Shown here one piece after another: positions 7,357-18,264 of a stretch of 18,264 nucleotides of DNA. The position numbers were made by a program, and so were the translations under genes. Origin of the DNA: Erythrobacter sp. CCH5-A1 (lineage in GTDB: Bacteria; Pseudomonadota; Alphaproteobacteria; Sphingomonadales; Sphingomonadaceae); contig NZ_LSKQ01000132.1 in assembly GCF_001557115.1 (NCBI RefSeq), positions 1-18,264 on the forward strand. The letters are read 5' to 3'. The notes below the pieces were generated by a model. It was not told the origin of the DNA. It did not search any database and saw only the letters and a program-made list of their open reading frames with translations. Numbering within the stretch: the stretch's first letter is position 1; every line of letters starts with the position of its first letter.

Positions 7357-7516
7357 CGGTCTAACGCCCTAGGCGAGGCGGCGGTAATGGGCAATCGCGC
7401 TGGCGGTCCGCGGTGCGGGAGGCACCGGAATTGCGATGTTGCAACATTACCCGGAAACATTAGAGGGCACCCGCGTTTGCCCGCTCAAACCCCCATTTTC
7501 CGAGGATCGCACCCCC
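7357..7516. promoter_or_regulatory. Divergent intergenic region crtY / MipA with a 12-bp palindrome
   Basis: The 160-bp gap must hold promoters for both the carotenoid unit (minus) and the MipA gene (plus). At 7436-7447 there is a perfect palindrome ATGTTGCAACAT, a good operator shape. I could not place confident -35/-10 pairs. I looked for the PpsR/CrtJ-type TGT-N12-ACA site and did not find it. The MipA ribosome binding site GAGGAT is at 7502-7507. Confidence 0.4.
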
Positions 7517-8473
7517 ATGCAAACCCGCCTTTCACTCGCTCCGCTGACGCTCGCAATCGCGCTTGCTTCCGTGCCCGCGCAGGCTTCCGAGGTTGCCGAG
7601 GCCGATGCTGCCGCCGCCGATGCGCAGGCCGGACAGCCCGCACCGCCGCCGCCAGCCTCTCCGCCGCCTCCTCCCGCCAAGCCGCCCATGACCTTCACCA
7701 AGCCGGTGTTCGACGAGACCTGGGCGACGATCGGCCTCGGCGCGGGGCTGGTGCCGAGCTATGCGGGATCGAACGATTACATCGCCTTCCCCCTGCCGCT
7801 GATCGCCGGGCGAGTGGGAGGGGTAGGGATCGCGCCGAACGGGCCGGGCTTCGTGCTCGATTTCAACTCGCCCAAGCCCGCGATGGTCCCCAAGAAGGGC
7901 CCGCGCCTCGCCTTCGGCCCGGCCCTCCGCTTCCGCAACGATCGCAACAACCGCATCTCCGACGCGGTGGTGGCGCGCGCGGGCAAGCTCGACGCGGCGC
8001 TCGAAGTGGGCGCCAATGTCGCGGTCGCGTGGCGCGGGGCGATCAAGCCGCTCGACCAGCTCACCATCGGCGTGCAGGCCCGGCGCGACATCCTCGGCGC
8101 GCACGAGGGCTGGGTGATCGAGCCGCAGGTCGGCTACCGCACCCTCCTCGGCAAGGCCTTCACCCTGCAAGCCCAGGCAAACATGGAGATCGTCACCGAC
8201 CGCTTCGCCGATTACTACTTCACCGTCACTCCCGCGCAGAGCGCTGCGAGCGGCCTTGCGCAGTTCCGCGCGGATGGCGGGGTGAACCGCATCGGCACCA
8301 CCGCGATCCTCGCCTATGATCTCGACCGCAATCCCCTGAACGGGGGCTGGGCGCTGACCGGTGTGGGCGGCTATTCGCGGCTGGTGGGCGACGGGGCCGA
8401 CACGCCTTACACCGCCGTCAGGGGCGACGCGAACCAGTTCATCCTCGGCGGCGGGGTGTCCTACACCTTCTGA
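7517..8473 (+). CDS. MipA/OmpV family outer membrane protein
   Basis: A 318-residue protein with a signal peptide (cleavage likely after AQA at 21-23), a proline-rich linker (about 41-57, APPPPASPPPPPAKPP), then a beta-strand-rich domain. The strands include WATIGLGAGLVPSYAGSNDY, PLIAGRVGGVGI and the closing GGGVSYTF with terminal phenylalanine, typical of outer membrane barrels and of MipA/OmpV. In other bacteria members are scaffolds for murein enzymes or porin-like proteins; the role here is unknown. The start at 7517 has GAGGAT 9 bases ahead and begins the signal peptide; an in-frame ATG at 7436 would add 27 residues with no signal-like sense. It converges on the paralogue gene ending at 8486. 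Confidence 0.87.
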   Translation: MQTRLSLAPLTLAIALASVPAQASEVAEADAAAADAQAGQPAPPPPASPPPPPAKPPMTFTKPVFDETWATIGLGAGLVPSYAGSNDYIAFPLPLIAGRVGGVGIAPNGPGFVLDFNSPKPAMVPKKGPRLAFGPALRFRNDRNNRISDAVVARAGKLDAALEVGANVAVAWRGAIKPLDQLTIGVQARRDILGAHEGWVIEPQVGYRTLLGKAFTLQAQANMEIVTDRFADYYFTVTPAQSAASGLAQFRADGGVNRIGTTAILAYDLDRNPLNGGWALTGVGGYSRLVGDGADTPYTAVRGDANQFILGGGVSYTF

Positions 8474-8476
8474 GCC

Positions 8477-8512
8477 GACGCGCGCTCACGGCTCTGCCTT
8501 GAGCGCGCCGTC
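8477..8512. terminator. Bidirectional hairpin between convergent genes
   Basis: Arms at 8477-8488 (GACGCGCGCTCA) and 8500-8512 (TGAGCGCGCCGTC) pair over 12 positions with one bulge around an 11-base loop. It straddles the ends of the MipA gene and of the minus-strand secreted protein gene, whose stop lies within the left arm. No T-tract follows, so intrinsic termination is plausible rather than shown. Confidence 0.4.
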
Positions 8513-9436
8513 ATCGTCCAGCCGCTCGATCGCGGCGCGCGCAATCGAACTGCGCACCGCGCCGACCCTGTAGGTGTCACTCGCCCCGTAGATCTGCGCG
8601 AGGATCGTCCGGTCGAGCGCCGACATTTCGGCCGGGGCATCGGCGTTGCTGCCGCTCTCGGAGAACAGGGTGAGGATCGAATCCGCCGGAACGCTCTCGC
8701 TTGTCCCCGGGCGCAGCTCGACCAGCATATGCATCGTCAGGTAGTCGCCGAGCTGTTCGATCGTGATCCCCTCCAGCGCATCGTAATCGACCACCGAGAA
8801 GGTCTTGCTGGTTTCCACGGGGGTGGCGTCGGAGAGAAACCGGCCGCCGGGGCCGAAGCCGGCCAGCTGGAACCCGCGCCCGCCGCTGGCGCCCTGCTGG
8901 GTCAGCGATTGGCCGGTGCCGAGCGGCCGCTCCTTCTCGGCCGTGCGCACGACGTGCCAGTTGTAGGCGGGCCGCACCGGCTTGATCAGGCGCTTCCTTT
9001 CGGGAAGGTAGAGCGAGGCATAGGCGATGCCTCTGTTCTGGTCCGCCAGCCAGTTGACGAAGCGGTGGGAATCGCGGTCGAACACGATCACCGCGTTGAC
9101 GGTGCACCCCGGCTCGCCCCGCGGGATGTCGAGCGATTGGAGGTTCGCCTCGATCCGCGCGCGCAGGGGCTTGGCGAGCGCATCGGGCGCGTTGTCGATC
9201 CCGATGCAGACCGGGTCCTTGCGCTTGGCAAGGACATTGCCGGTGTCGCTCAGCGCGCGCCACAGGAACTGGCGGACCTGCTTTTCGGTATAGCCCTCGA
9301 CGATGATCTCGTTGGTGATCTCTTCGCCGTTGGCGGCCGGAGCCGCTGCGGGCGCTGCCTCCTGCGCCATCAGCGCAGCCGCCGGGACAAGCGCCAGCGC
9401 GAGGCCGGCCAGAAGACGTGCGGGCAAACCTGTCAT
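8486..9436 (-). CDS. Secreted protein of unrecognised family, tandem paralogue 1
   Basis: A 316-residue exported protein; signal peptide with likely cleavage after LMA at 22-24, then an Ala/Pro-rich stretch. I do not recognise the family. It is plainly homologous along its whole length to the next gene (9624-10571). Shared blocks include EIIVEGYTEK, FLWR, two cysteines 34 residues apart (77 and 111; likely disulfide), VNAVIVFDRD, LYLPER, RPAYNWH, KTFSVVD, GITIEQLGDYLTM, VPADSIL and a C-terminal M-S-x-L-D-R motif. No HExxH or other catalytic signature was seen. The start is set at 9436, not the ATG at 9448, because the paralogue aligns from here (MTGLPARLLAG against MAGLRAHLLAG) and has ACG where 9448 has ATG; GGGG lies 6 bases ahead. 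EIIVE resembles a TonB-box, which is only a resemblance. Confidence 0.78.
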   Translation of the reverse strand: MTGLPARLLAGLALALVPAAALMAQEAAPAAAPAANGEEITNEIIVEGYTEKQVRQFLWRALSDTGNVLAKRKDPVCIGIDNAPDALAKPLRARIEANLQSLDIPRGEPGCTVNAVIVFDRDSHRFVNWLADQNRGIAYASLYLPERKRLIKPVRPAYNWHVVRTAEKERPLGTGQSLTQQGASGGRGFQLAGFGPGGRFLSDATPVETSKTFSVVDYDALEGITIEQLGDYLTMHMLVELRPGTSESVPADSILTLFSESGSNADAPAEMSALDRTILAQIYGASDTYRVGAVRSSIARAAIERLDDDGALKAEP

Positions 9437-9456
9437 TTCAATCCCCATGACAAATC

Positions 9457-9473
9457 ATCGCCGTAACGGCGAT
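9457..9473. promoter_or_regulatory. 17-base inverted repeat upstream of paralogue 1
   Basis: ATCGCCGTAACGGCGAT has perfect 8-base arms around a single central A and lies 20 bases before the chosen start. It could be an operator or a leader hairpin. The corresponding position upstream of paralogue 2 is not palindromic, although TGATTTGTCA next to it is shared by both genes. Confidence 0.3.
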
Positions 9474-9623
9474 TGGCGTTGGTTCGTCCCCTGTGTTGCG
9501 CACCGCGCCCTGCCATGGGCGAGGGCGCGCCGCATCAAGCTTTCGATGGAGCGCAGACGAGGGGGGACGGGCATCATGCGGGGCCTATCCTGCGCCGATG
9601 AACGCCTTTCACCCGGCGCGCGA

Positions 9624-10571
9624 TCACCGCTGCGCGAGCAGCGCCCCTGTCTGCTCCAGCTCCCTGACCGACGCGCGCGCAATCGAGTTGCGGATCGCGC
9701 CGTTGCCGTAGTTGCCCCGGGTCCGGTACATCTCGCGCACAATGATGCGGTCGAGCGTCGACATCTCGGGCGGCGCATCGGGATTGGCGCCCGAGGGCGT
9801 GAACAGGTTAAGGATCGAATCCGCCGGAACCCAGCCCTTCACGTCCGGGCGGAATTCCACCAGCATCTGCATCGTCAGGTAATCGCCGAGCTGTTCGATG
9901 GTGATGCCGTCGATGGTGTCGATATCCACCACCGAGAAGGTCTTGCTGATCTCGGCCGGGGTTGCGTAGAGCGCCAGTCGCGATTCGGCGCTGTTGTCGA
10001 AGCCGACGCCCTGGAACCCGCGCCCGAGGCTCGCGCCCTGCCGCGTCAGGGGCTGGGGCGTTCCCAGAAACTGCTGGAGCTGTTCGAGATTCATGTAATG
10101 CCAGTTATAGGCCGGACGCACCGGTTCGATCAGACGCCGCCGTTCCGGCAGATAGAGCGCGTCAAAAGCCGCCCCGCCTTCATAGCGCGAGAGCGCGTTG
10201 ACGAAGCCGTGGGCATCGCGATCGAACACGATCACGGCGTTGACCTTGCAGCCCGGCGTGGCGCGCTCGATCCCGAGCGTGTCGAGGTTATGCTCGATCC
10301 GCGCCTTGAGCGGCTCGCTCAGCACGGCGGGGACGTTGTCGATCCCCACGCACACCGGGCCAGTGCGCTTGGCGATCACGCGCCCGGTCGGGATGACGGA
10401 GCGCCACAGGAAGTTGCGCACTTCCTTTTCGGTATAGCCTTCGACGATGATCTCGTTCTCGGTCGGCTCTGCCGACGGCGTCTCGGGCGCGGGATCCTGC
10501 GCCATCAGCGTTGCGGCCGGAGCAAGTGCCAGCGCAAGGCCGGCCAGAAGGTGTGCGCGCAATCCAGCCAT
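9624..10571 (-). CDS. Secreted protein of unrecognised family, tandem paralogue 2
   Basis: A 315-residue exported protein with a signal peptide (likely cleavage after LMA at 22-24) and the same architecture as paralogue 1: a short acidic, proline-rich linker, the EIIVEGYTEKEVRNFLWR block, cysteines at 74 and 108, and the GITIEQLGDYLTMQMLVEFRP block near residue 230. By eye about half or more of the positions are identical between the two. The gap between the pair is 187 bp, with no gene in it, and each has the same TGATTTGTCA stretch just upstream, so duplication probably included the leader. GGGGG lies 5 bases before the ATG. It is divergent from the amidohydrolase gene. Function unknown; an exported, disulfide-stabilised binding or enzyme-like domain is the most that can be said. 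Confidence 0.8.
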   Translation of the reverse strand: MAGLRAHLLAGLALALAPAATLMAQDPAPETPSAEPTENEIIVEGYTEKEVRNFLWRSVIPTGRVIAKRTGPVCVGIDNVPAVLSEPLKARIEHNLDTLGIERATPGCKVNAVIVFDRDAHGFVNALSRYEGGAAFDALYLPERRRLIEPVRPAYNWHYMNLEQLQQFLGTPQPLTRQGASLGRGFQGVGFDNSAESRLALYATPAEISKTFSVVDIDTIDGITIEQLGDYLTMQMLVEFRPDVKGWVPADSILNLFTPSGANPDAPPEMSTLDRIIVREMYRTRGNYGNGAIRNSIARASVRELEQTGALLAQR

Positions 10572-10707
10572 CGGAACCCCCGTGACAAATCATGCTTTTA
10601 GTCGCGATTCGTTGCTGAACGCCGCCTGAATTTCCCGCCGGGGCTTGCCACGGACCAAGCTGCGTAGCATCACGGAGAACAGAGAAAACGGACAGGGGAG
10701 ATTGGGC

Positions 10708-11991
10708 ATGATCCAGGCATTTCGAGGGCAGTTGATCGCGGGCGCAGCCATGCTTGCCGCCGCGCTCGCCGGCGCGCCCGTGCAGGCCGAAACCGTCGCG
10801 ATCCGCGCGGGCAGCGTCATCACCGATGCTTCGGGCGAGGCGAGCGGCCCGGCGACGGTGCTGGTCGAGGACGGCAAGATCGTCTCGATCACCCCCGGCC
10901 ACAGCGTCAAGGCCGACCGCGAGATCGACCTCAAGACCAGGACCGTACTCCCCGGCCTGATCGATCTTCACACCCACCTCACCGGCGATCCGGGCGGCGA
11001 TTTCTGGAAGGAGGCGACCGAGCCCGACGAATGGGGCGTGGTCGTCGGCGCCAAGAACGCGCGCATCACCGCGCTCGCCGGCTTCACCACGGTGCGCGAG
11101 GCGGGCAGCGGGCAGGAAACCGCCTTCTCGCTGCGGCGCGGCACCGCCGAGGGCATCATCCCGGGCCCGCGCATCATCGCCGCCGGCCCCGCGCTCTCGA
11201 TCATCGGCGGGCACGCCGACGTCAGCGGCTTCCGCCCCGAAGTGAACGAACTGCTCGATAGCGGTTTCAACTGCACCGGCCCGGTCGAATGCGCCGCCAA
11301 GGTGCGGCTCGCCAGCCAGAATGGCGCGGACATCATCAAGATCACCGCGACCGGCGGCGTGCTCAGCCAGCAGGGCCGCGGGCTCGAGGCCCATTTCACG
11401 CCCGAGGAAATGAAGGCGATCGCCGACACCGCGCACAGCCTTGGCCTCAAGGTCATGGCCCACGCCCACGGCGCGCGCGGCATCCAGCAGGCGGCCGAGG
11501 CCGGGATCGACACCATCGAGCACGGCAGCTTCATCGACGAGGCGGCGGGCAAGGCGATGCGTGAGCGCGGCGTGGTGCTGGTGCCGACCCTGATGGCCTT
11601 CCAGGGCGTGTCGGAAGGGCTCGGCAAGGGGATTTACACCCCGACGGTCGAGGAGAAGATCCGGATGACCCAGCCGCTGATGAACTCGCTCGTTGCCCGC
11701 GCGCGCCAGTATGGCGTCACCATCGCCTTCGGCACCGATGCGGGGGTCTTCCAGCATGGGCGCAATGCGCAGGAATTTGCACTGCTGAAGAAGCAGGGCA
11801 TGTCCGACCGCGAGGCGTTGGCCACGGCCACCACGGTCGCGGCCAAGGTGCTGGGCATGGAGAGCCAGATCGGCAAGCTCGCACCGGGCTATTCGGCGGA
11901 CATCATTGCGGTCGCGGGCAATCCGCTGAAGGACGTGACCGTGCTCGAGAAGGTCGACTTCGTGATGGTGCGCGGGCGCGTGATCGAATAG
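10708..11991 (+). CDS. Exported metal-dependent amidohydrolase (COG1228 / arginine-carboxypeptidase-like subfamily)
   Basis: A 427-residue amidohydrolase-superfamily protein with a signal peptide (likely cleavage after VQA at 25-27), hence periplasmic. Metal ligands expected for a binuclear centre are visible: HTH at 88-90, a candidate carbamylated lysine at 211 in DIIKITATGG, histidine 252 or 254 in MAHAHG, H272 in IEHGSF and D344 in FGTDAG. The small N-terminal and C-terminal strand domain is present (LVEDGKIVSI; GYSADIIAVAGNPL). Characterised relatives in Caulobacter and environmental samples cleave Xaa-Pro or N-acyl/peptidyl C-terminal amino acids, so peptide or N-acyl amino acid hydrolysis is a reasonable inference. 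AGGGGAG lies 7 bases before the ATG. The frame is open further upstream, but the signal peptide fixes the start. Confidence 0.9.
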   Translation: MIQAFRGQLIAGAAMLAAALAGAPVQAETVAIRAGSVITDASGEASGPATVLVEDGKIVSITPGHSVKADREIDLKTRTVLPGLIDLHTHLTGDPGGDFWKEATEPDEWGVVVGAKNARITALAGFTTVREAGSGQETAFSLRRGTAEGIIPGPRIIAAGPALSIIGGHADVSGFRPEVNELLDSGFNCTGPVECAAKVRLASQNGADIIKITATGGVLSQQGRGLEAHFTPEEMKAIADTAHSLGLKVMAHAHGARGIQQAAEAGIDTIEHGSFIDEAAGKAMRERGVVLVPTLMAFQGVSEGLGKGIYTPTVEEKIRMTQPLMNSLVARARQYGVTIAFGTDAGVFQHGRNAQEFALLKKQGMSDREALATATTVAAKVLGMESQIGKLAPGYSADIIAVAGNPLKDVTVLEKVDFVMVRGRVIE

Positions 11992-11993
11992 GC

Positions 11994-12052
11994 GCCGCGC
12001 GCCACCATCCGGCTCTCGCACAAAGCGAGGAATCCGAAAGGAAGCGCGCGGC
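11994..12052 (+). terminator. Long-range stem after the amidohydrolase gene
   Basis: GCCGCGCGC (11994-12002) pairs perfectly with GCGCGCGGC (12044-12052); inside lies a second small hairpin CTCGC-ACAAA-GCGAG. It starts 3 bases past the stop. There is no T-tract, so it may be a terminator or an mRNA end-protecting structure. Confidence 0.35.
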
Positions 12053-12132
12053 CCCTGCTGTAACCTGACCGCACGGCGCAGCGAACCTGTCGCCATACGC
12101 TGTCTAGCTTGCCAACAGGGGTCACCACTTCC

Positions 12133-12732
12133 ATGCCTTTCGCTCACCAGCGCACCATCCGTGCGATTGCCGTCCTGCTGATCCTCGCCTGCGTCACCCA
12201 GAGCGTCTACACCGCGCTGTACGTTTCGAAGATGGACGTGCCGCGCCAGCTCCTGTGGGGCACCGAGGGCCTGCTTTTCCCGCTGCTCGCCGCGCTGGCC
12301 GGGGCGGCGATGGTGCGCTCCGAGCGGTTGACGCTGGCCTTTGCCGCCATCGCCTTTGCCGCGGTGCTCAACTTTCTTCAGGTGAGCATCGGCCTCACGC
12401 TGTTCTTCCCCTTCTCCGACGCCGCCAAGGCCGACCCCGCGCTCGCCCCCGCGGCGGGCGCGATCGTCGCCTTCGCCTTCGTCATCTACAACGCCGCCAA
12501 GCTGCTGCTGGGCCTCGCCGCGCTGCTGGTTGGTCTGTCGCGGATGGCGGCGGGGAGCAAGGCGCTGGGCGGTGCGACGGCGCTTGCGGGCGGTATCGCG
12601 ATGCTGGCGAACGGCGCGGCGATTGCAGGCGGGGGTGACATCTTCGGCAAGATCCCCCTCGCCGGCGGATCGGGCGTGCTGGCGACGCTGCTGCTGGCGC
12701 TGAGCTTGCTGGGCGCGGCAGGGGAGGAGTGA
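12133..12732 (+). CDS. Multi-pass inner membrane protein, family not recognised
   Basis: A 199-residue, strongly hydrophobic protein with about six membrane segments: roughly 8-31, 43-60, 64-92, 100-136, 145-170 and 178-196. No enzyme or transporter motif is visible, and only a few charged residues break the segments. The frame can be extended 8 codons to a TTG, but the ATG at 12133 gives a usual short basic N-terminus; AGGGG is 12 bases upstream, a long spacing, so translation may be weak. It sits alone between the amidohydrolase (same strand, 141 bp before) and the convergent lipoprotein gene. Base composition matches the high-GC surroundings. No function is proposed. Confidence 0.72.
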   Translation: MPFAHQRTIRAIAVLLILACVTQSVYTALYVSKMDVPRQLLWGTEGLLFPLLAALAGAAMVRSERLTLAFAAIAFAAVLNFLQVSIGLTLFFPFSDAAKADPALAPAAGAIVAFAFVIYNAAKLLLGLAALLVGLSRMAAGSKALGGATALAGGIAMLANGAAIAGGGDIFGKIPLAGGSGVLATLLLALSLLGAAGEE

Positions 12733-12810
12733 GGGGGCGCTAAAGGACGCAAGTCCGGCAGGGAAAGCAATCACCTGCGCGTAGTTGTGACCGTTCGGCA
12801 AGATGGGTGA

Positions 12811-12842
12811 CGAGGGGGGCATTTAGGCCGTGCCCTCCCTCG
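12811..12842. terminator. Bidirectional hairpin between the membrane protein and lipoprotein genes
   Basis: CGAGGGGGGCA (12811-12821) pairs with TGCCCTCCCTCG (12831-12842) with one bulged base around a 9-base loop. It lies in the 135-bp gap between two genes that point at each other, where a shared terminator is expected. A second weaker structure sits at 12738-12781. Confidence 0.5.
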
Positions 12843-12867
12843 CTCCCGCACATATGCCCGCCTGCGG

Positions 12868-17018
<4,151 letters not shown>

Positions 17019-17091
17019 CGCACCGCGCCGGTCGCGCAACCTTGCGCCCGCCCGGCGCGTAGCTGCGCTGCCCCATCAGGAGATTGCCACG

Positions 17092-17652
17092 ATGCGCCTC
17101 GCCCTTGCCGCCGTTCTTGCCTTCACCGCCGCCGCCCCCGCTGCCGCGCAAACCGCCCCCGCGCTGACCCTCGCCGAAGCCCGCGCTTCCACGGCGGGCG
17201 CCTGGGAAGGGCAGCTGCAGTACCGCGACTACCAGTCGGGCGAGTGGCAGGGCATCCCGATGACCGTCACCGTCTCGCTCGAGGGGGACGGCAACACCCT
17301 CACCCGCCGCGCGATCTTCGATGACGGGCCGCGGGTCGGCAATGTCTTCATCACCTCGCTCGAGATGCTCGGGCCCGACGGCGCCACCGAATACGCGACC
17401 AGCTTCCGCGCCGGCCGCGTGCCGGAACTCGGCAAGGCGACCCTCTCCCTCGCCGCCGCGACCGATACCGCGCACTGGACGATCCTCGCCATCGAGGAGG
17501 GCACCGACGACGACCGCCCGGCGCGCATCCGCCTCACCACCACCCGCGACGGGGCGAGCCTCGTCACGCTGAAGGAGGTCGACTTCCTCGACGATGCCGG
17601 CGAGGCATGGCTCACCCGCAACCGCACGGTGCTCACCCGCAAGGCGGGCTGA
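17092..17652 (+). CDS. Small secreted protein, family not recognised, lipocalin-like beta pattern
   Basis: A 186-residue protein with a signal peptide (likely cleavage after AAA at 17-19), then about 165 residues of alternating strands: GAWEGQLQYRDYQSG, MTVTVSLEGDGNTLTRRAIF, VFITSLEML, ATLSLAA, HWTILAIEEG, RIRLTTTRDGASLVTLKEVDF. This looks like a small beta-barrel or lipocalin/THAP-like fold, but no signature confirms it. The mature part has no cysteine. AGGAGA lies 8 bases before the ATG at 17092; the frame is open further upstream into the PhyH gene, but the signal peptide fixes the start. It begins 73 bases after the PhyH stop, so may have its own promoter. It is convergent with the next gene, 6 bases between stops; a GGCGGGC/GCCCGCC stem (17643-17649 with 17671-17677) spans both ends. 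Confidence 0.75.
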   Translation: MRLALAAVLAFTAAAPAAAQTAPALTLAEARASTAGAWEGQLQYRDYQSGEWQGIPMTVTVSLEGDGNTLTRRAIFDDGPRVGNVFITSLEMLGPDGATEYATSFRAGRVPELGKATLSLAAATDTAHWTILAIEEGTDDDRPARIRLTTTRDGASLVTLKEVDFLDDAGEAWLTRNRTVLTRKAG

Positions 17653-17658
17653 GCGCCG

Positions 17659-18150
17659 TCACAGCATCTTGCCCGCCACGATCGCCGCCCACACCACCAG
17701 CGTCAGCCCCGCGCCGAGGATGGTCGCGCGGATCGCCCATGTCAGCCGCCGCGCCTGCGCATCGATCGAGCGGATGAAGGCCGCCAGCAGCCGCTGGCGC
17801 AGCGCATCGCCCTCCAGCCCCTCGTTCTCGAACTCCTCGCCCAGCAGCATCGCCTGAAGCAGCAGCCAGCTCGACACCGCCAGCGGCACCAGCGCGGCGA
17901 GGCTGAGGAGCGTCATCCCCGGCTGGCTCACCGCATCGAGGCTGAGCGGCGCGCCGGGGCTGGCCGAGACCGGATGCGTGCCGATCGTCAGCAGCAGCGC
18001 ATTGAACCCCAGCAGCGCCCCCGAGCGCACCGAGAGATCGAGATCGCGGTTCTCGAGAAACTCGAGATCGGCAATGAACCCCGGCTCGGGCGGCTCGCCC
18101 CGGACATGCTGGAAGGCGCGCAAGGCCTGGCGGAAGGATTGGCGGGACAT
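17659..18150 (-). CDS. Three-segment membrane protein, DUF-type, unrecognised
   Basis: A 163-residue protein with a soluble N-terminus of about 40 residues, then membrane segments at about 42-58, 79-103 and 137-160. A charged loop (about 104-136, rich in E, R and D) lies between the second and third. The pattern of RSGALLGFNALLL followed by a helical pair and a final basic helix entering the last membrane segment is loosely like PycTM/2TM effector or DUF2721-like proteins, but I cannot confirm either. The ATG at 18150 is preferred over an in-frame TTG at 18186; neither has a good ribosome binding site. No nucleotide cyclase or other defence partner is in the window. Confidence 0.65.
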   Translation of the reverse strand: MSRQSFRQALRAFQHVRGEPPEPGFIADLEFLENRDLDLSVRSGALLGFNALLLTIGTHPVSASPGAPLSLDAVSQPGMTLLSLAALVPLAVSSWLLLQAMLLGEEFENEGLEGDALRQRLLAAFIRSIDAQARRLTWAIRATILGAGLTLVVWAAIVAGKML

Positions 18151-18225
18151 GGCCGCAGATGTGCGATGATTGGTGCGGCGGGGCAAGCGGCGAAATTGGC
18201 CCTACGCTCGGGGAGGGGCTTGATG

Positions 18226-18264
18226 ATCCTCCCCTGCAAGGGGAGGGGGACCACCGAAGGTGGT
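18226..18264 (+). repeat. Double-hairpin REP-like repeat, copy D (cut by window edge)
   Basis: The order ATCCTCCCC, TGCAA loop, GGGGAGGGGGACC, then CCACC-GAA-GGTGG matches copy C read on its minus strand almost base for base; only the first loop differs. It lies 75 bases upstream of the minus-strand membrane protein gene start. A further GGGGAGGGGCT is at 18210-18220, just before it. The right end is beyond the window. Confidence 0.75.

Noticed and set aside
7357..7516. PpsR/CrtJ-type operator (TGT-N12-ACA) in the crtY promoter region
   Set aside because: Around the TGT at 7437 the bases 12 further on do not read ACA; only the shorter TGT-N4-ACA palindrome is present.
12738..12781. Known riboswitch class such as mini-ykkC or c-di-GMP (because of GGACGCAA)
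   Set aside because: The conserved cores of those classes are not present beyond the short GGACGCAA resemblance, and the element lies after a gene, not before one.
10288..12822. Very long minus-strand open frame opposite the amidohydrolase and membrane protein genes
   Set aside because: Low-complexity R/G/A/H-rich translation running over three genes on both strands; a GC shadow.

Overview
The window is high-GC, densely packed bacterial chromosome. The carotenoid gene order (crtY, crtI, crtB), the high G+C, the MipA/OmpV protein, the TPP-switched thiC and the style of the secreted proteins point to an alphaproteobacterium of the Sphingomonadales, most likely the Erythrobacteraceae. This assignment is inference from content; there is no rRNA or other marker in the window.

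Region 1 (56-7356, all minus strand) reads as one long, tightly packed unit in the order crtY, crtI, DUF559-type endonuclease-like gene, LOG-type phosphoribohydrolase, crtB, secreted NTF2-like protein, biotin-dependent acyl-CoA carboxylase alpha subunit. CrtB makes phytoene, CrtI desaturates it to lycopene and CrtY cyclises it to beta-carotene. The DUF559 gene lies between two inverted copies of a double-hairpin GC-rich repeat. The repeats supply the ribosome binding sites of DUF559 and of LOG and encode the DUF559 C-terminal tail. This looks like a small repeat-bounded cassette inserted exactly at the crtI stop codon inside a carotenoid operon. Another copy starts at the right edge of the window and a related hairpin sits at the left edge.

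Region 2 (7357-12867) starts with a divergent promoter region (with a perfect 12-bp palindrome) between crtY and a MipA/OmpV outer membrane protein. It continues with two tandem minus-strand paralogues of an unrecognised secreted protein family, a plus-strand exported metal-dependent amidohydrolase and a plus-strand multi-pass membrane protein. Convergent gene pairs are separated by strong hairpins.

Region 3 (12868-14313) is visibly less GC-rich. It holds an unrecognised lipoprotein with a coiled-coil segment and a CxxC pair, plus about 250 bp without a convincing gene, containing an inverted repeat and a short coding-like open stretch.

Region 4 (14314-17018) is the thiamine module: a TPP riboswitch with an identifiable Shine-Dalgarno-sequestering hairpin and a competing pairing, thiC, and a PhyH-family dioxygenase whose TTG start overlaps the thiC stop.

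Region 5 (17019-18264) has a small secreted protein of unrecognised family, convergent with a three-segment membrane protein, and ends in the repeat copy cut by the window edge. No tRNA, rRNA, CRISPR array, transposase or integrase was seen.
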